Positions 12,960 to 24,289 of a DNA stretch of 64,000 nt are shown one piece after another (the first letter of the stretch is position 1; each line of letters opens with the position of its first letter). The stretch covers positions 7,946,972-8,010,971 of the forward strand of contig JAQFVV010006199.1 in assembly GCA_028023455.1 (NCBI GenBank), written 5' to 3'. The translations under genes were made by a program, and so were the position numbers. The notes beneath the pieces were generated by a model, which worked only from the letters and a program-made list of their open reading frames with translations, made no database searches and was not told the DNA's origin. Source of the stretch: Epiperipatus broadwayi. Lineage: Eukaryota; Onychophora; Udeonychophora; Euonychophora; Peripatidae.

Positions 12960-14160
12960 TTAATTGTATATGTGATTACATAAAATGGTATATATCTTCT
13001 TCAGCATTCATCACCAACTAAGGCTTGATGAGATTATATTTTGCTTAAGTTATTGAATATTTTTTACCTAGGCACTTTATAATTATAAGATTTGTATTAA
13101 GGATGAGAACTTACTGAAATTATTGAAGCTATAGAAGGGTTTTGTTAATCATTGGATATCATTGCTCTTATTTTAAAATTGTAATATATTCCACCATATT
13201 ATTTTTTATTATTATTTTGTTTTGGGAAATTCATTTAATAATTTTGTAAGCCATAAATGATAAAACAGCTTGATATTTATCTAATGAATGTTGTTAGGGT
13301 TAATAAATATTATTTTTATTATTAATTCATGCCTATTTGCTTTTATCATTATCTGCATTTTTTGAAATTTAATAATAATATTTACCACACAATTGTATTT
13401 TTTTATTTATTCACTAAGAGTACATGAATATAAAGAAACATGATATGAACTATAAATTTTAAAATTTGAATTGAGCAGTTGAGATTTGGAGATAAAAGTG
13501 AAAAGTGGGTAAAAATATGTTTTTAAAAAAAGTCATAGATTAAAGTAAATTGTAAATATTGAATGTTAATTAAAGTGAATAATAATAATGTAAAGTATAA
13601 AAGATATAAAGTTAGAGTTAAATATTCAAAAGTGTAATAAGAGTAAAATAAAAAAATATATAAAAATAGAATATATATGATTATAGGAGGTATTACATCA
13701 TGATTATAGAATGTAAAAAGAGTATAATATATAATATTAAAAAGGTAATAATTAAATAATGATTATAAGATGTATATATATATATAAAGTTAATATGTTC
13801 ATGTATATTTATATTTGTATTCATATATTTGTATTATGTTGTTGTTCTGAAGATTCAAAAGAGGGTTGTAAATAAAGCATTGTGATACAGTAATAAAGAA
13901 CATAGATGATTTAATATGATCACATGATCACTATCTCTTGAGTTTTGCCTTGATTTAATATGATATTACTTATGTTGGGATAACATAAAAAAAAGATTAT
14001 TTTATTTAATTAAAGAGAATAAAACAAAGATCATTTTAGTCAATTTTATTTATTCTTGATAAAATTGGAAGATCACTTGATTTTATTCATCATCAATTAA
14101 GATTTTGGATAGCCATAAAATCCCTTTTTTGCTCATGATATCATAAATGTCATTCTAATG
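12960..14160. other. AT-rich DNA, nothing recognised
   Basis: Poly(TA) and GTAAAA-rich low-complexity sequence at 13480-13800 and no motif-bearing frame. Confidence 0.5.
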
Positions 14161-14164
14161 TACT

Positions 14165-14735
14165 ATCATTTTTAAATTTAAGAGTTTTTCATGTTTAATT
14201 TTAACTGTAAATTTTAGAAGAAGTTAGCATCTAGAAATATCTTGTTCAGATTATTAATACAGATATCATAGAATTAAACTTGGCTGGAGTGCTTTTTGGT
14301 AGAAATAACTTGACACTAAAAGGAAATATGCCTATGTGTTTGAAAAGAAACATTTTTAATAAATGTGTTTTACCAGTTCTTACTTATGGATCTGAGACTT
14401 GGGCACTTAATAGAAGAGCACTACAGAGACTTCAGATCACTCAAAGAAGTATGGCGAGATGCATGTTAGAAGTAGCAAAAAGAGATCAAAAATGCAATAT
14501 ATGGGTAAGAGAACAAATAGATATTATTGACCTCATCGAAAAAAATAAAAGACTGGAGTTAGGCTGGACATATTTCTAGAAGAGGTGATAATAGATGGAC
14601 AATTGAAATCTTAAACTGGATTTCAAGAGATGTGCAGGGGTGATGTGGATAAGAAAAGCTCAAGATCGGAGGTTTGAACTTGAAGAGGCCTTTATCCTGC
14701 AGTGGATTGATAATGATTGATGATGATGATATATA
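14165..14735 (+). mobile_element. RTE-type LINE, 3'-terminal fragment
   Basis: 5'-truncated copy of the same RTE family as the minus-strand copy at 2.4-4.5 kb. The frame from about 14280 to 14579 encodes the post-RT region with VLTYGSETWALNRRALQRL and MLEVAKRDQK, a signature at the C-terminal end of RTE polymerases, and then breaks at a stop. Another frame continues with an RRGDNRWTIEILNWISRD-like stretch, so one frameshift and stop separate the parts. The element ends with ATCCTGCAGTGGATTGATAATG and a TGATGATGATGATAT tail at about 14717-14735. Truncation at the 5' end is typical of incomplete target-primed reverse transcription. Confidence 0.88.
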
Positions 14736-14739
14736 TAAA

Positions 14740-16080
14740 CAACTAAGATGTTTATAAAATATATATATATTTTGAAAAGTTTATATTTAATATTCGAATT
14801 TTTTTTTAAATGAAGAAACTGACTGTAAAAAGTTAATAAACAATAAAATTTAATATGCATTTGACAGTTACATCAAAAACAATATTATTTTTATTATTAA
14901 AAATGAATCTTAATTTTTTTTTTTAAATAGCTTTTTTAAAAAAAATCTAGACTAACATATATAACTCAGATATTATATTTGTTTATTTCACTTCTAAATT
15001 GTACTGTAACTATTAATAATTTTTTCCCAAATATTTATGTTCAAAATTATAATTAATATGTTGTATTGACTTCTTTAAACCTGTTGGTTTAGTTTATTAA
15101 ATAATTAAAGATTAAACTTAGATGGACATGTATTAATTTTGTCATTTTACTGTAGACATAATAGAACAAGTAATTAAAGTTTAAATGATATGTTAAGAAA
15201 GTAATAATTACAACCGACCAATGTTATGTTAAATTTGTATTTTATAAAAATAAAAAAAAATTGTAATTAATAATAATACTTTTTTGGTAATTGAAAAACG
15301 AGATGTTTTATTGAAATGAAAAATATTTTTTAAAAACAAGACAGATTTATAATCTTTATAATAATAATAGTTTAAAGCTAGTATTAAACTACTTTAATAA
15401 TGTACTGGGGAAAAATAATAATCTGTAACTCATTTCATACCCAAAGGCCCAAAATCATGTGACGTTATGGAATTATGTTACCTTTGTAATGTGGAAAATA
15501 TATAATTTATTAATATGAATTTGATTTATTGAATGCTTTGTACATACTGATAATCAAAAGGTGTGTAGCTGAATCCAAGTTTACAGTTGTAATGCTCACT
15601 GAATTATAAACAAATTAATGTGCATAGAAAATAGTTAAGGCGTAAGGTGAGTGATTAAGTGTAAAGAGCAGAAATCTATCCAATACTGATTACTTAACAT
15701 TTTCATGATGTTTTAGATAGTAAAAGTTAATTTTTAATTATTAGTAATTTAACATATGGTTACTATTGTTTATCAGAAACTATATACTGTAATTTGCAAT
15801 ATATATATATATATATATGTTAAATTTTCGTCTGAAGATATATTTGGATAATTATGTTTACGTGCAAATAGATATGTATATTATCAGTTTTAAAGAGATT
15901 TATAAGAGCATTTTTGTTAAATCTCAATGTTTTTTTAAATAAATAACTCCCTCCTTCCCACTCCATTTAAATTCATTTTAACAAACCTTTAACAATATTT
16001 TTATTATATAATCATGGTCAATTCAAGTTTTTTTTTTTCAGTAATATTTTTTTCCTCTACCTATTTTTTTTCTCCATGTG
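14740..16080. other. AT-rich DNA, nothing recognised
   Basis: Only poly(A)/(T) and poly(TA) tracts (for example 15800-15818). I found no coding or repeat-end signals. Confidence 0.5.
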
Positions 16081-16086
16081 TCAAAG

Positions 16087-16235
16087 CATCAGCCGGGAAG
16101 CGATCCCGCAAACCCGGGACAACTGCTTGTAAGGCAGCTGTCCTGACCATTCGACCACATCGGCTGGAAAGCGAACCCGCAAACCTGGGACAACTGCTTG
16201 TAAGGCAGCTGAGCTGACTACTCGACCACCAATGC
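16087..16235 (-). repeat. Tandem pair of tRNA-like units (SINE head or tRNA pseudogenes)
   Basis: Two consecutive tRNA-like units, about 75 bp each, on the minus strand. Each has an A-box-like TGGTCGARTRGTCAG. Each also has an anticodon arm AGCTGC-CTTACAA-GCAGTT that forms six pairs around a 7-nt loop with anticodon TAC, and a B-box-like GCGGGWTCGCTTYCC. The T arm and acceptor stem are poorly formed, so these are unlikely to be working tRNAs. A tRNA-derived SINE head or duplicated tRNA pseudogene is more likely. The same family occurs as a retroposed single unit at 48.8 kb. The GC content is a sharp island in AT-rich DNA. Confidence 0.75.
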
Positions 16236-16690
16236 TTGACTATTTGACATTTCTAATACTTGATATAATTTACTTCAGTCATAGGGTGATGTATTAAGAG
16301 CTAAAAGTTCCTGGATTAATTTCCAGCTAAATATATATGACTAATATATCTTCTTTATCAATTGAATAGAATTATTGTTCTATTTGCTATTTGTATACTC
16401 AAGAATCACTTGATTATTTAAGAAAATAATTATATAATTATTTATTTATATTATTTTCTGTAGTTTTAATTTTTTTCAGTTTTTATAAAAATTAACTTTG
16501 AAAACTTCAAATTTTTTTTTTATATACATATCCCACAAGACCTTTATATATATATGAAAAACATTATTATATATATAAGCAAATAGTTTATACTTTGTGG
16601 CTAATTATTTGTTTTTAGCTTTGTGTGCTTGTGCGTGTTAGCGCATTTTATATATTTTGATTATTATATATATATAAAAACAACCCCCCC

Positions 16691-17028
16691 CTCAGTTTAT
16701 GAATTAAAAGCATTCTAATGTTGAGCATAGGATCAAGAATAGAATGAATCTATTTATTCTTGACACTTTGATGTTTATAAACATATCTTTGTCAGCTAAT
16801 TCAGAATGAAATTAATATATCAGTCAGATGAAGTATGACACTTTGATTATTTATTTAATAACTATTAAGTGCCATATTTTATCTGGTTGATATATTAATT
16901 CCACTATGTATTACCAATAATATTGACAAAGGTATGCTTATAAACATCAGAGCTCCAAGAATACATGGATTCATTCTATTCTTAGTCCTTTGTTCAACAT
17001 TTAGAAAGCTTTTAATTCATAGCCTGAG
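16691..17028. repeat. Long inverted repeat (hairpin) with 150-160 bp arms
   Basis: The left arm 16691-16842 and right arm 16868-17028 are reverse complements over almost their whole length, with scattered mismatches and one indel patch, around a 25-bp loop. Shared blocks include TGAATTAAAAGC, AAGAATAGAATGAATC and GATGTTTATAA. There is no coding content. It may be a foldback/MITE-like element or a source of hairpin RNA. No clear target-site duplication was found beside CTCAG/CTGAG. Confidence 0.85.
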
Positions 17029-17889
17029 ATAGAGTGATTTACTCTCTTTGTTACTATACATTGAATTATCTTTAATTAAATATTTATATACATATAAAAC
17101 ATCCAGATAAAGTGCAACTAATATATATTGTAACCTTCTGGATAGGTACCAGAAATATTGATTGTAATTATGTAGCACTGTTTCAGTAACAGCTCATTGC
17201 ATCTTACTAAAAAAAAAAAAAAGAACCTGAAATTAAAATTTTTTTTTATTAATGACCTAAAACTATGTTTAAAAGCACTTACAGGTATAATTTGAAGATT
17301 TTGAGATGTTTAATATTTTCCTTTAGTGAGTAATTAATGATAAAAAGGGTAGTGGCTTGTCACAGAAATTGTCAGTTTAGTTTAAGTTGATCCAAGTTTG
17401 TTTTGTTTGTCTGCAGAACAGTATTGATATTTGTTTAGATAATTCTCTAGTTTATTTGCTTATAATATTTCAATCCATAGTGTGAATAGTGCAGTATGTT
17501 TGACTCATCATTATAGAAACTCATATTTTAGTCAGATCAGTTTAGTACCTATAGTACAGTATTTATGGATTTTTATGTATGTTTGTGCCATTTTTCAGCT
17601 TCATTTTCCATTCATATACTTCATTAAATCACCAAATATCATATTTCATAGCAAAATATTTGAAAACATAATTTAAATGAGTTAATAGATCACTGGACCA
17701 GTGGATTATTAAACAACAAATACATTCTCAAATATTTTATTTGCTAAAATAATTATCATTAGTTTTTATTTTGTTACTTTAGAAATGTAAAATATTTATT
17801 CTTGGTTCAATTTATTTAATTTTTTTTTTTAAAGACAAAATAATTTTTCTTTCTTTTTCAAGATAGAAAGATTCTTGCATATTCTGTAA

Positions 17890-18243
17890 CTAATTACGCT
17901 CAGTGCAATGGGAGGAGCAATTTTTTTTTCCAGAGTTGAACTTTTGAGTGACATTAGATTGATGGGGGAACAGATGCTTGGGTAAAAATCTGATATAAAG
18001 GGGGAATCTTTTTACAAAAAAGTTGACTTTGACTTTTGCTTTTCTGATTTCAACAATTCTCTCTCCATAAAAAGTTTTTAGTACAATTTTGTTTTTACAT
18101 GTTAGTTCTTCCATGGTCCAAGCTTGAAGTTTAAAAACTACTGTTGATTTTCTGGATAAAAACAACTTAGAAGTTCTATTGAGGAAAACAATAAGGAAGT
18201 AATATGCAGACGTAGATAATGGTAAAATAAGATACATCTTCAT
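17890..18243 (-). CDS. Hypothetical open frame, doubtful
   Basis: This 117-codon minus-strand frame has a hydrophobic N-terminus (about residues 2-22, MYLILPLSTSAYYFLIVFL) and then a basic region with ELTCKNKIVLKTFYGERIVE. I recognise no domain. The composition is only slightly better than chance for AT-rich DNA, no splice signals stand out, and nothing similar occurs elsewhere in the window. It may be an accidental frame. Confidence 0.15.
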   Translation of the reverse strand: MKMYLILPLSTSAYYFLIVFLNRTSKLFLSRKSTVVFKLQAWTMEELTCKNKIVLKTFYGERIVEIRKAKVKVNFFVKRFPLYIRFLPKHLFPHQSNVTQKFNSGKKNCSSHCTERN

Positions 18244-20017
18244 CTGCTTTTAACTGGCTAGTTTAAATTCTAAAATCATCATTTGAGATGCATATGTGTG
18301 CCTATATTATAAATTTATTTAACCATAATTTTTAATATTAAAGAAATAATGGAAATGCATGTTTATATTTCAAATCTATTTTGCCTAAATCTTATTTCTA
18401 ATGTTAAAGAAGTAATTGAAATGTGTGTCTATATTATAAGTTTTATTTACTTAGATTTAATCTCTAACACTAAAGAAATCACTGGAATGTATGGAGTTTG
18501 TTATGCTGGAAAATTTATGCTGAACTTTTTTATTAAACACTTCAGAGACTCTTGGTTGATAATTTTTGCTAACTATAAAGGAATGAAGTTTAAACAGAAG
18601 GATGTGTGCGGATAACCTATTCTAATCTGCTTTATTATTATTATTATTATTGATAAAACATTTACCTAACCATTTGTGTCTGGAAATAAGAAACAAATGC
18701 GTGATATATGATTTAATGAACTATTAACTTATGTCTAAATGTGCTGATAAATGAACGAGTATAAAGGCATGAAATTGGATGTGAATTTTTTTTATTTTAT
18801 TGTTCTCCTCGTTTGCATTTGATTTTTTTTATTAAAATATGTTATCAATAAACTCATATGAATTTAAATGAATTTTATGAACTGAGTCGCGACTTGCTTG
18901 ATGAACAACTTTTAAAGATTTGGAACAAATGCTTAGTTAAGTCTAATGAATTAAATAATAAATTATTGCTCTACTTATGCCATAATAAATATTTGTTTGC
19001 CACCATGAAGAATTTTCATATGTGATATCGCCAGTGGTTTCATTAGCTATTGCTAAAAACTTTGAAATGCTGTTAAATTAGATGCAATTAATATTATTTA
19101 TCTCCCTGCAAGAACTTATGTGTTTATCCATATTTATACCAATGATCACCATCATTTAGTACTTGACCAAGATGTGTCATTTATAGACTATAAATGAACT
19201 TTTGTTCCAGCCAAGAAAAAAAAAACCTTAATTATTATTATTTTTTGATTTGTCTTATGATATTTTACTATTTGATTATTATTTTTCTCTTCAAGAACAT
19301 CTCACAAAGGTATAATATGGAGAGATATTATACTGGGTAATTAGTATTATTTCACTATAGTTTTTATTATGTACTTGTGTTTCTATATGCGTGTAGCAAT
19401 ATAAATATCTGTTTGGTATGTAGGAGTTAACCGCTCGTTTTTGAAAAGAGGTCATTATATAAAATTTATTGTTTATCTTTGCATTTTTAAGAAGTTATAA
19501 AATAATTATTTCTTTATAATTGTTTTACTCAAAATTTAAAGATTTGTTGTTTATCCCAAACCAAACTTTTTATTTTAATTTTGTGCTAATGCCAAATACA
19601 CTAAAGAATTATTTCGTCTTTGCTTTGCTAGAAGTTATTTTGTCTTGCTTAGATAATAATAATTATTATATTTCCAAGTTAAAATATTATACTTGTCAGA
19701 AATGAGAGATTTATTCATTATTACTTTTACAATTTATTAATTAATGTCATTACAGTATTTCTCTATCAAATGTGATTTGAAATTGTTTATGCGTTATTAT
19801 ACTTATATATACATGTCTGTTATTTAATCCAGTTATAATAATGTTTGAATTGAAAGTAGAAATAATTTAGTTCCCATCAGTTTTGGACGATGAAATGTGC
19901 CAGGAAGAAATGGAAAGTTTAGAGATTTATTTAAGTGTGAATTTATTATTTTTTTATTATGCTTAGATTGAAATGTATTTAGTGGCTATGCAGAAGGAAA
20001 TTGTTTATGTTATATAT

Positions 20018-20152
20018 TGTTGTCAAGGATTGAGATAACTCTCCCTTAATTTATTCGAGTATTTGCTATGAGTGGATTATATAATATATTGTCAGGGATT
20101 GAGATAGCTCTCCCTTAGCTTGTTGAAATATTTGTTAGGAGTGGATTATATC
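20018..20152. repeat. Imperfect ~70-bp tandem duplication
   Basis: Two units share TGTCARGGATTGAGATARCTCTCCCTTA and end in GAGTGGATTATAT. They differ by substitutions and a few indels, so the duplication is not recent. Confidence 0.8.
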
Positions 20153-20799
20153 CTCCAGATTAAATAGTTGTATTTTATGAATTATAGTATGTGAAGCCAA
20201 TTAGTGTATGTCCCTTATTTTTTTTGGTGATAAGACCATATCCAGACCAGTTTGTTTAAAGCCTCAGAGATTAGGCTAGGGAGTTACTGTGTATTGTTAT
20301 TTAAGTGATTAGAGTTATGAAAGTCTTTTTATCCATCATGTATCCTATGGAATGTTTTCCCATCATTTATTCATAGCCAAATGTAAGATAGTTTGCTGAT
20401 AAAAAATGAAAATAAAGGTAGAATTGATTTTTCTCACAGAACAGCTGGAGTAGAATTAGTATTAAAGCTTGGTTGGCCATTGTCATCATCTGTATTATGA
20501 CATCCCGATTTCATAAGTAAACCGATTAGATTTAGTTATATCAATTATTTTATAACTGGTAGCATAATTCAGATGCATGCATAAAATATTATTAATTTAG
20601 AAGGTATGGAGAAAATCCATCATTAATGTGTAACTCTTTAATTATGGTTTCAAATCATATCATATTAATTATTTAGGCTTTATACCATCAACTCTCATAA
20701 TGTTTCATCCTCATTTGAATGAGCAAGCAAAAGAAAAGAAAGTGTAGCTAATTAATAGAATTATTTATTTGGTTTGTGAAGGATAGCTTGACCTCTTAC

Positions 20800-21160
20800 T
20801 CATAGATTTAAACCCCTCTAATATTATTTGGATTTGCATTTGAAGTAAAAATACCAAGGATTTAGTTTCACATTTTATAATTTTAATGCCAGTGTTTAAT
20901 AGAGTTTTATTTTTCATGAGCATATCAGAAGTGATTGATAGCTTGAGTGTATTGAAAGTATAATACCAAAAATATAAAATAATTTTATATTTCATTATCT
21001 TAGTATAGTATTATAATGTTTCTGTGTCATAGGTTTATCAGAATTGACTGATAGCTTGAATATATTTTATAAGTAAGATACCAAGAAGTTTAGTTTCATG
21101 TTTATTATTTTGGTGCTGGTATTATAATGTTTCTTATATAAGTCTATCAAAATGGATTGA
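20800..21160. repeat. Degenerate ~120-bp tandem repeat, about three units
   Basis: The blocks ATATCAGAAGTGATTGATAGCTTG, TTATCAGAATTGACTGATAGCTTG and CTATCAAAATGGATTGAAAGCTGG recur at about 115-120 bp. Each is followed by AATACCAA and preceded by TATTATAATGTTTC-like text. No coding function is evident. Confidence 0.65.
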
Positions 21161-24100
21161 AAGCTGGCATATGTTAAATAAAATACAGAAAGCTTATTTT
21201 ATGTTGTTTATTTTCATGTAGACTATTTAATCATTGATGTTAGAATTATCCCAAAACATGTATATGCGTAAACTATAAAACCAATGTTTATTTAAATTAT
21301 CTTGTAATAAATATTTATTTATTTAAAGCTGTGTTCAGAATTCTTCTTTGACATGCATTTGTATTTTATATTTCCACACATGCACACACACTCACATATC
21401 CAATACGATATGATTGCACTATTCTATAATTTAATGATTAATATGTCCAGATCTGATGATGTTGCTTTTTTTGATCCAAACACTGTATGAAATGTTGATT
21501 ATTTAATGATTCTCTGAAAATTTTATTATTCTGTTATTATTTAGATATTGAATTGAAATCAAAATGCACCCTATTTCTTTCATTATCTAACTACTACCAT
21601 TTTTATTAGGCTAATGCTTAATTTGGATCATTACTTTTATGATAGTAACTAATAGTTGTTGGAAAGTATATATTTAAAATTAAGCCATGCAATAAATTAA
21701 TTCCCTGAGATATTCACTTATTATTTAGATTAGACATTAATTCAGTTACTTAGTTTAAATTACTGTACAATTAAAAGTTAAGTAATGTTATATTTTATTT
21801 TGTATTTAACTCTAACTTACCATGCAGTATAGTTAATCAGCATTACATCTTTATTTTATTAATTTAATTTTATCACACAGTAGAGATTGTTTAATGCATG
21901 TGGATGATGGAAGGATATGAGATATAGATTATAGCTTGTCAATTTAAATGGTAGAATTTTACCAATTCCAATTACTTATTTATTTTAAAAATTTAATAGA
22001 TGTTTTATTCCTATTAATTATAATGTTTCCTCCCATGTCTAATATACATTTTACACCCTATAGATCTCTGTAGCTCCAACTGAGCTAAGCTAAAGTAGGA
22101 TAGCATTTTAAGAGTCTCATTAATAATTTTAAAGCAAAATCAGATGTAGTTTATTCTGTGATCAATAAAATTGGCGCCCCTTGATATTTGTTGATAGGAA
22201 ATTTGGATTACAATATATATAACATATCTTGTGATATTTCAGTTCCATAATCCATATTATCACATACTGATATTAATAAGTTTAAATTTGTTTTTTCTTA
22301 TAAAAAAAACACTAACATAAGTTGTCCAATGCATATGTGCAGAAGCTTGCAAACTTTTAAAAATTTCTTTTGTAGTATGTGTATGAAATTTTTTAAAATA
22401 TTGCCTTTTAGAATTGACCAAATTTTATATTTTTATTAAATGGAAAGAAAAATAAGTATTTTTTTTTTTTTTTTAATTTGTTATTTTGGATTAAAATAAA
22501 AAAAACTAATATTTTTTTTTTACATGTTTATTTAAAGATTAATTTTAACTTTCTTTGATTGTAATTAACCATACTTAAATGTATTATTAAAGACATGTTA
22601 ATGAGAAAAATCTTTTGATAATTAATTAATTAATTACCAAATTTTCTCAATGCATATAATCAATTTTATTATTTTAATAACTAGTCCATTCTAAAAAAAG
22701 TTTTAAATTAATTTTAAATTCGTTTTTCAAGAGTTTTAAAAGACTTTCAAGAGTTTTATCAGTGCTTGGGTTAAACTATCAGTCTGTGATTCATAGTTTT
22801 TAAGTTAATGAGCTTTTAACCCATATTTTAGCAATGCTGATTGGTTAGAAACTTTTTTAATCATCTGCTATCTACCTTTCAAAGTCAACTAAAAAAGCCA
22901 CCAAGAAAGCCTTATTTCAATTTTAAGTTACTAATTTAATTTAAGAAAAGGTGCTGCAAAATGGATTCCATATTTCAAAGATGAAGAAAACTTGGTAATT
23001 AATGATTTCACCCAAAGGATTTGTCTTACTATATGCTATCTGCTGTTGCCATCTTTATGAAGAGCAAAGGAAAGCATCAAGTTAACCAAAGATTGAATCA
23101 CAAGTTATAAAAAAAAACTTCTAGATTAGTAATAAATAAGAAACTTCTTTATTAAATACAGTGCTGAAAAAAATCTGGCTGTAAGAAAAAGGTAAACACT
23201 TTAATATTTTATTTTACATTTTTAATTTAAAATTTATTTAATAACTTTAAATAATATTTCAGGCATATTTATTATTTCTGATATATAAAATTATACTATT
23301 TATAAAATGATAATTTAAATTCTGATTCTGTCATTCAATAGAAATAGTGAAGTCAATAAAATATTTATATATGTGTCATTACATATTTTGCAAATTCCAC
23401 TATTATTTAAATATTAATTAAATATTTTTATTACTTATAATATCATCTTAGATATTTGTTTTAGTATTAGTTTTTTTTTTCTATATATATATATTTCCTG
23501 AGAATGATTAATATATCCTGAATTGATCATTTTCATAAACTGAAAGAGTCAACTCCTTACACTATTTAGTCTACACTATCTGTTTTTTACTATCTAGTCT
23601 GGTTGTAAGAATATAAAAGGATGTGCATATTAATGTTTAATTGCTATATCTAGAGAGTACGTGATGCTTTAAAAATATGTTTCTTCTCTTTAGGGATGTG
23701 TGTTAGATTAAAATATTTTCGTTAATTAATGTACAATTATGCACACCTATCCTTATTGCCATTTGATGTGATTTTTTTTTCTCTCTGACAACTTTGATAA
23801 GCCCAGTTATGCATATATGGTAAATATATTTATATACAGCATAGCTACAAAATTGAGTTTGTTTTAATTGAAAAGAGACTGATTTCTTTTTAAGCCCTTA
23901 AAAAACTGAACATAGCAAATTTTTAATGTTTACAATTCTTGTTATTATAGCTGTTATTATTATGTGATTATTTATAAGACAAATATAGATGTAAATGGAA
24001 TGTTCATTAGTAACTAATGTCATGAATTTATTGATTTTTATCTCCATGCCTGATAATTCTTAACTCAGACATCAATGTTTTTGATGGTCATGTTGTATGT

Positions 24101-24289
24101 GTGTGAATGTTTAGCATGACAGGCAAAAATAAATTATGGCTTTTATATTCTGGAAGTTATAAGGATTTATCACCAAGACATCAGTCAATGAGTGAAGACT
24201 GAGAATATTAACAATTATCAATTTACAGACCTAGGTTGCTGATTGATGATTTTTTATTTAATTATCTACTACAATTCTATATTACTTTC

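Larger units (their letters stand above)
17040..24280. other. Long AT-rich stretch, no supported gene
   Basis: Apart from the tandem repeats and weak frame listed separately, I see only low-complexity DNA, including (TTA)n near 18632-18652, a 14-T tract at about 22462 and poly(TA) near 23483. A TTGGCGCCCC string at about 22171 resembles a retroelement primer-binding site but has no LTR beside it. Confidence 0.5.

Noticed and set aside
22165-22185. TTGGCGCCCC resembling a retroelement primer-binding site
   Set aside because: No LTR-like direct repeat or Gag/Pol remnant beside it; too short to support alone.
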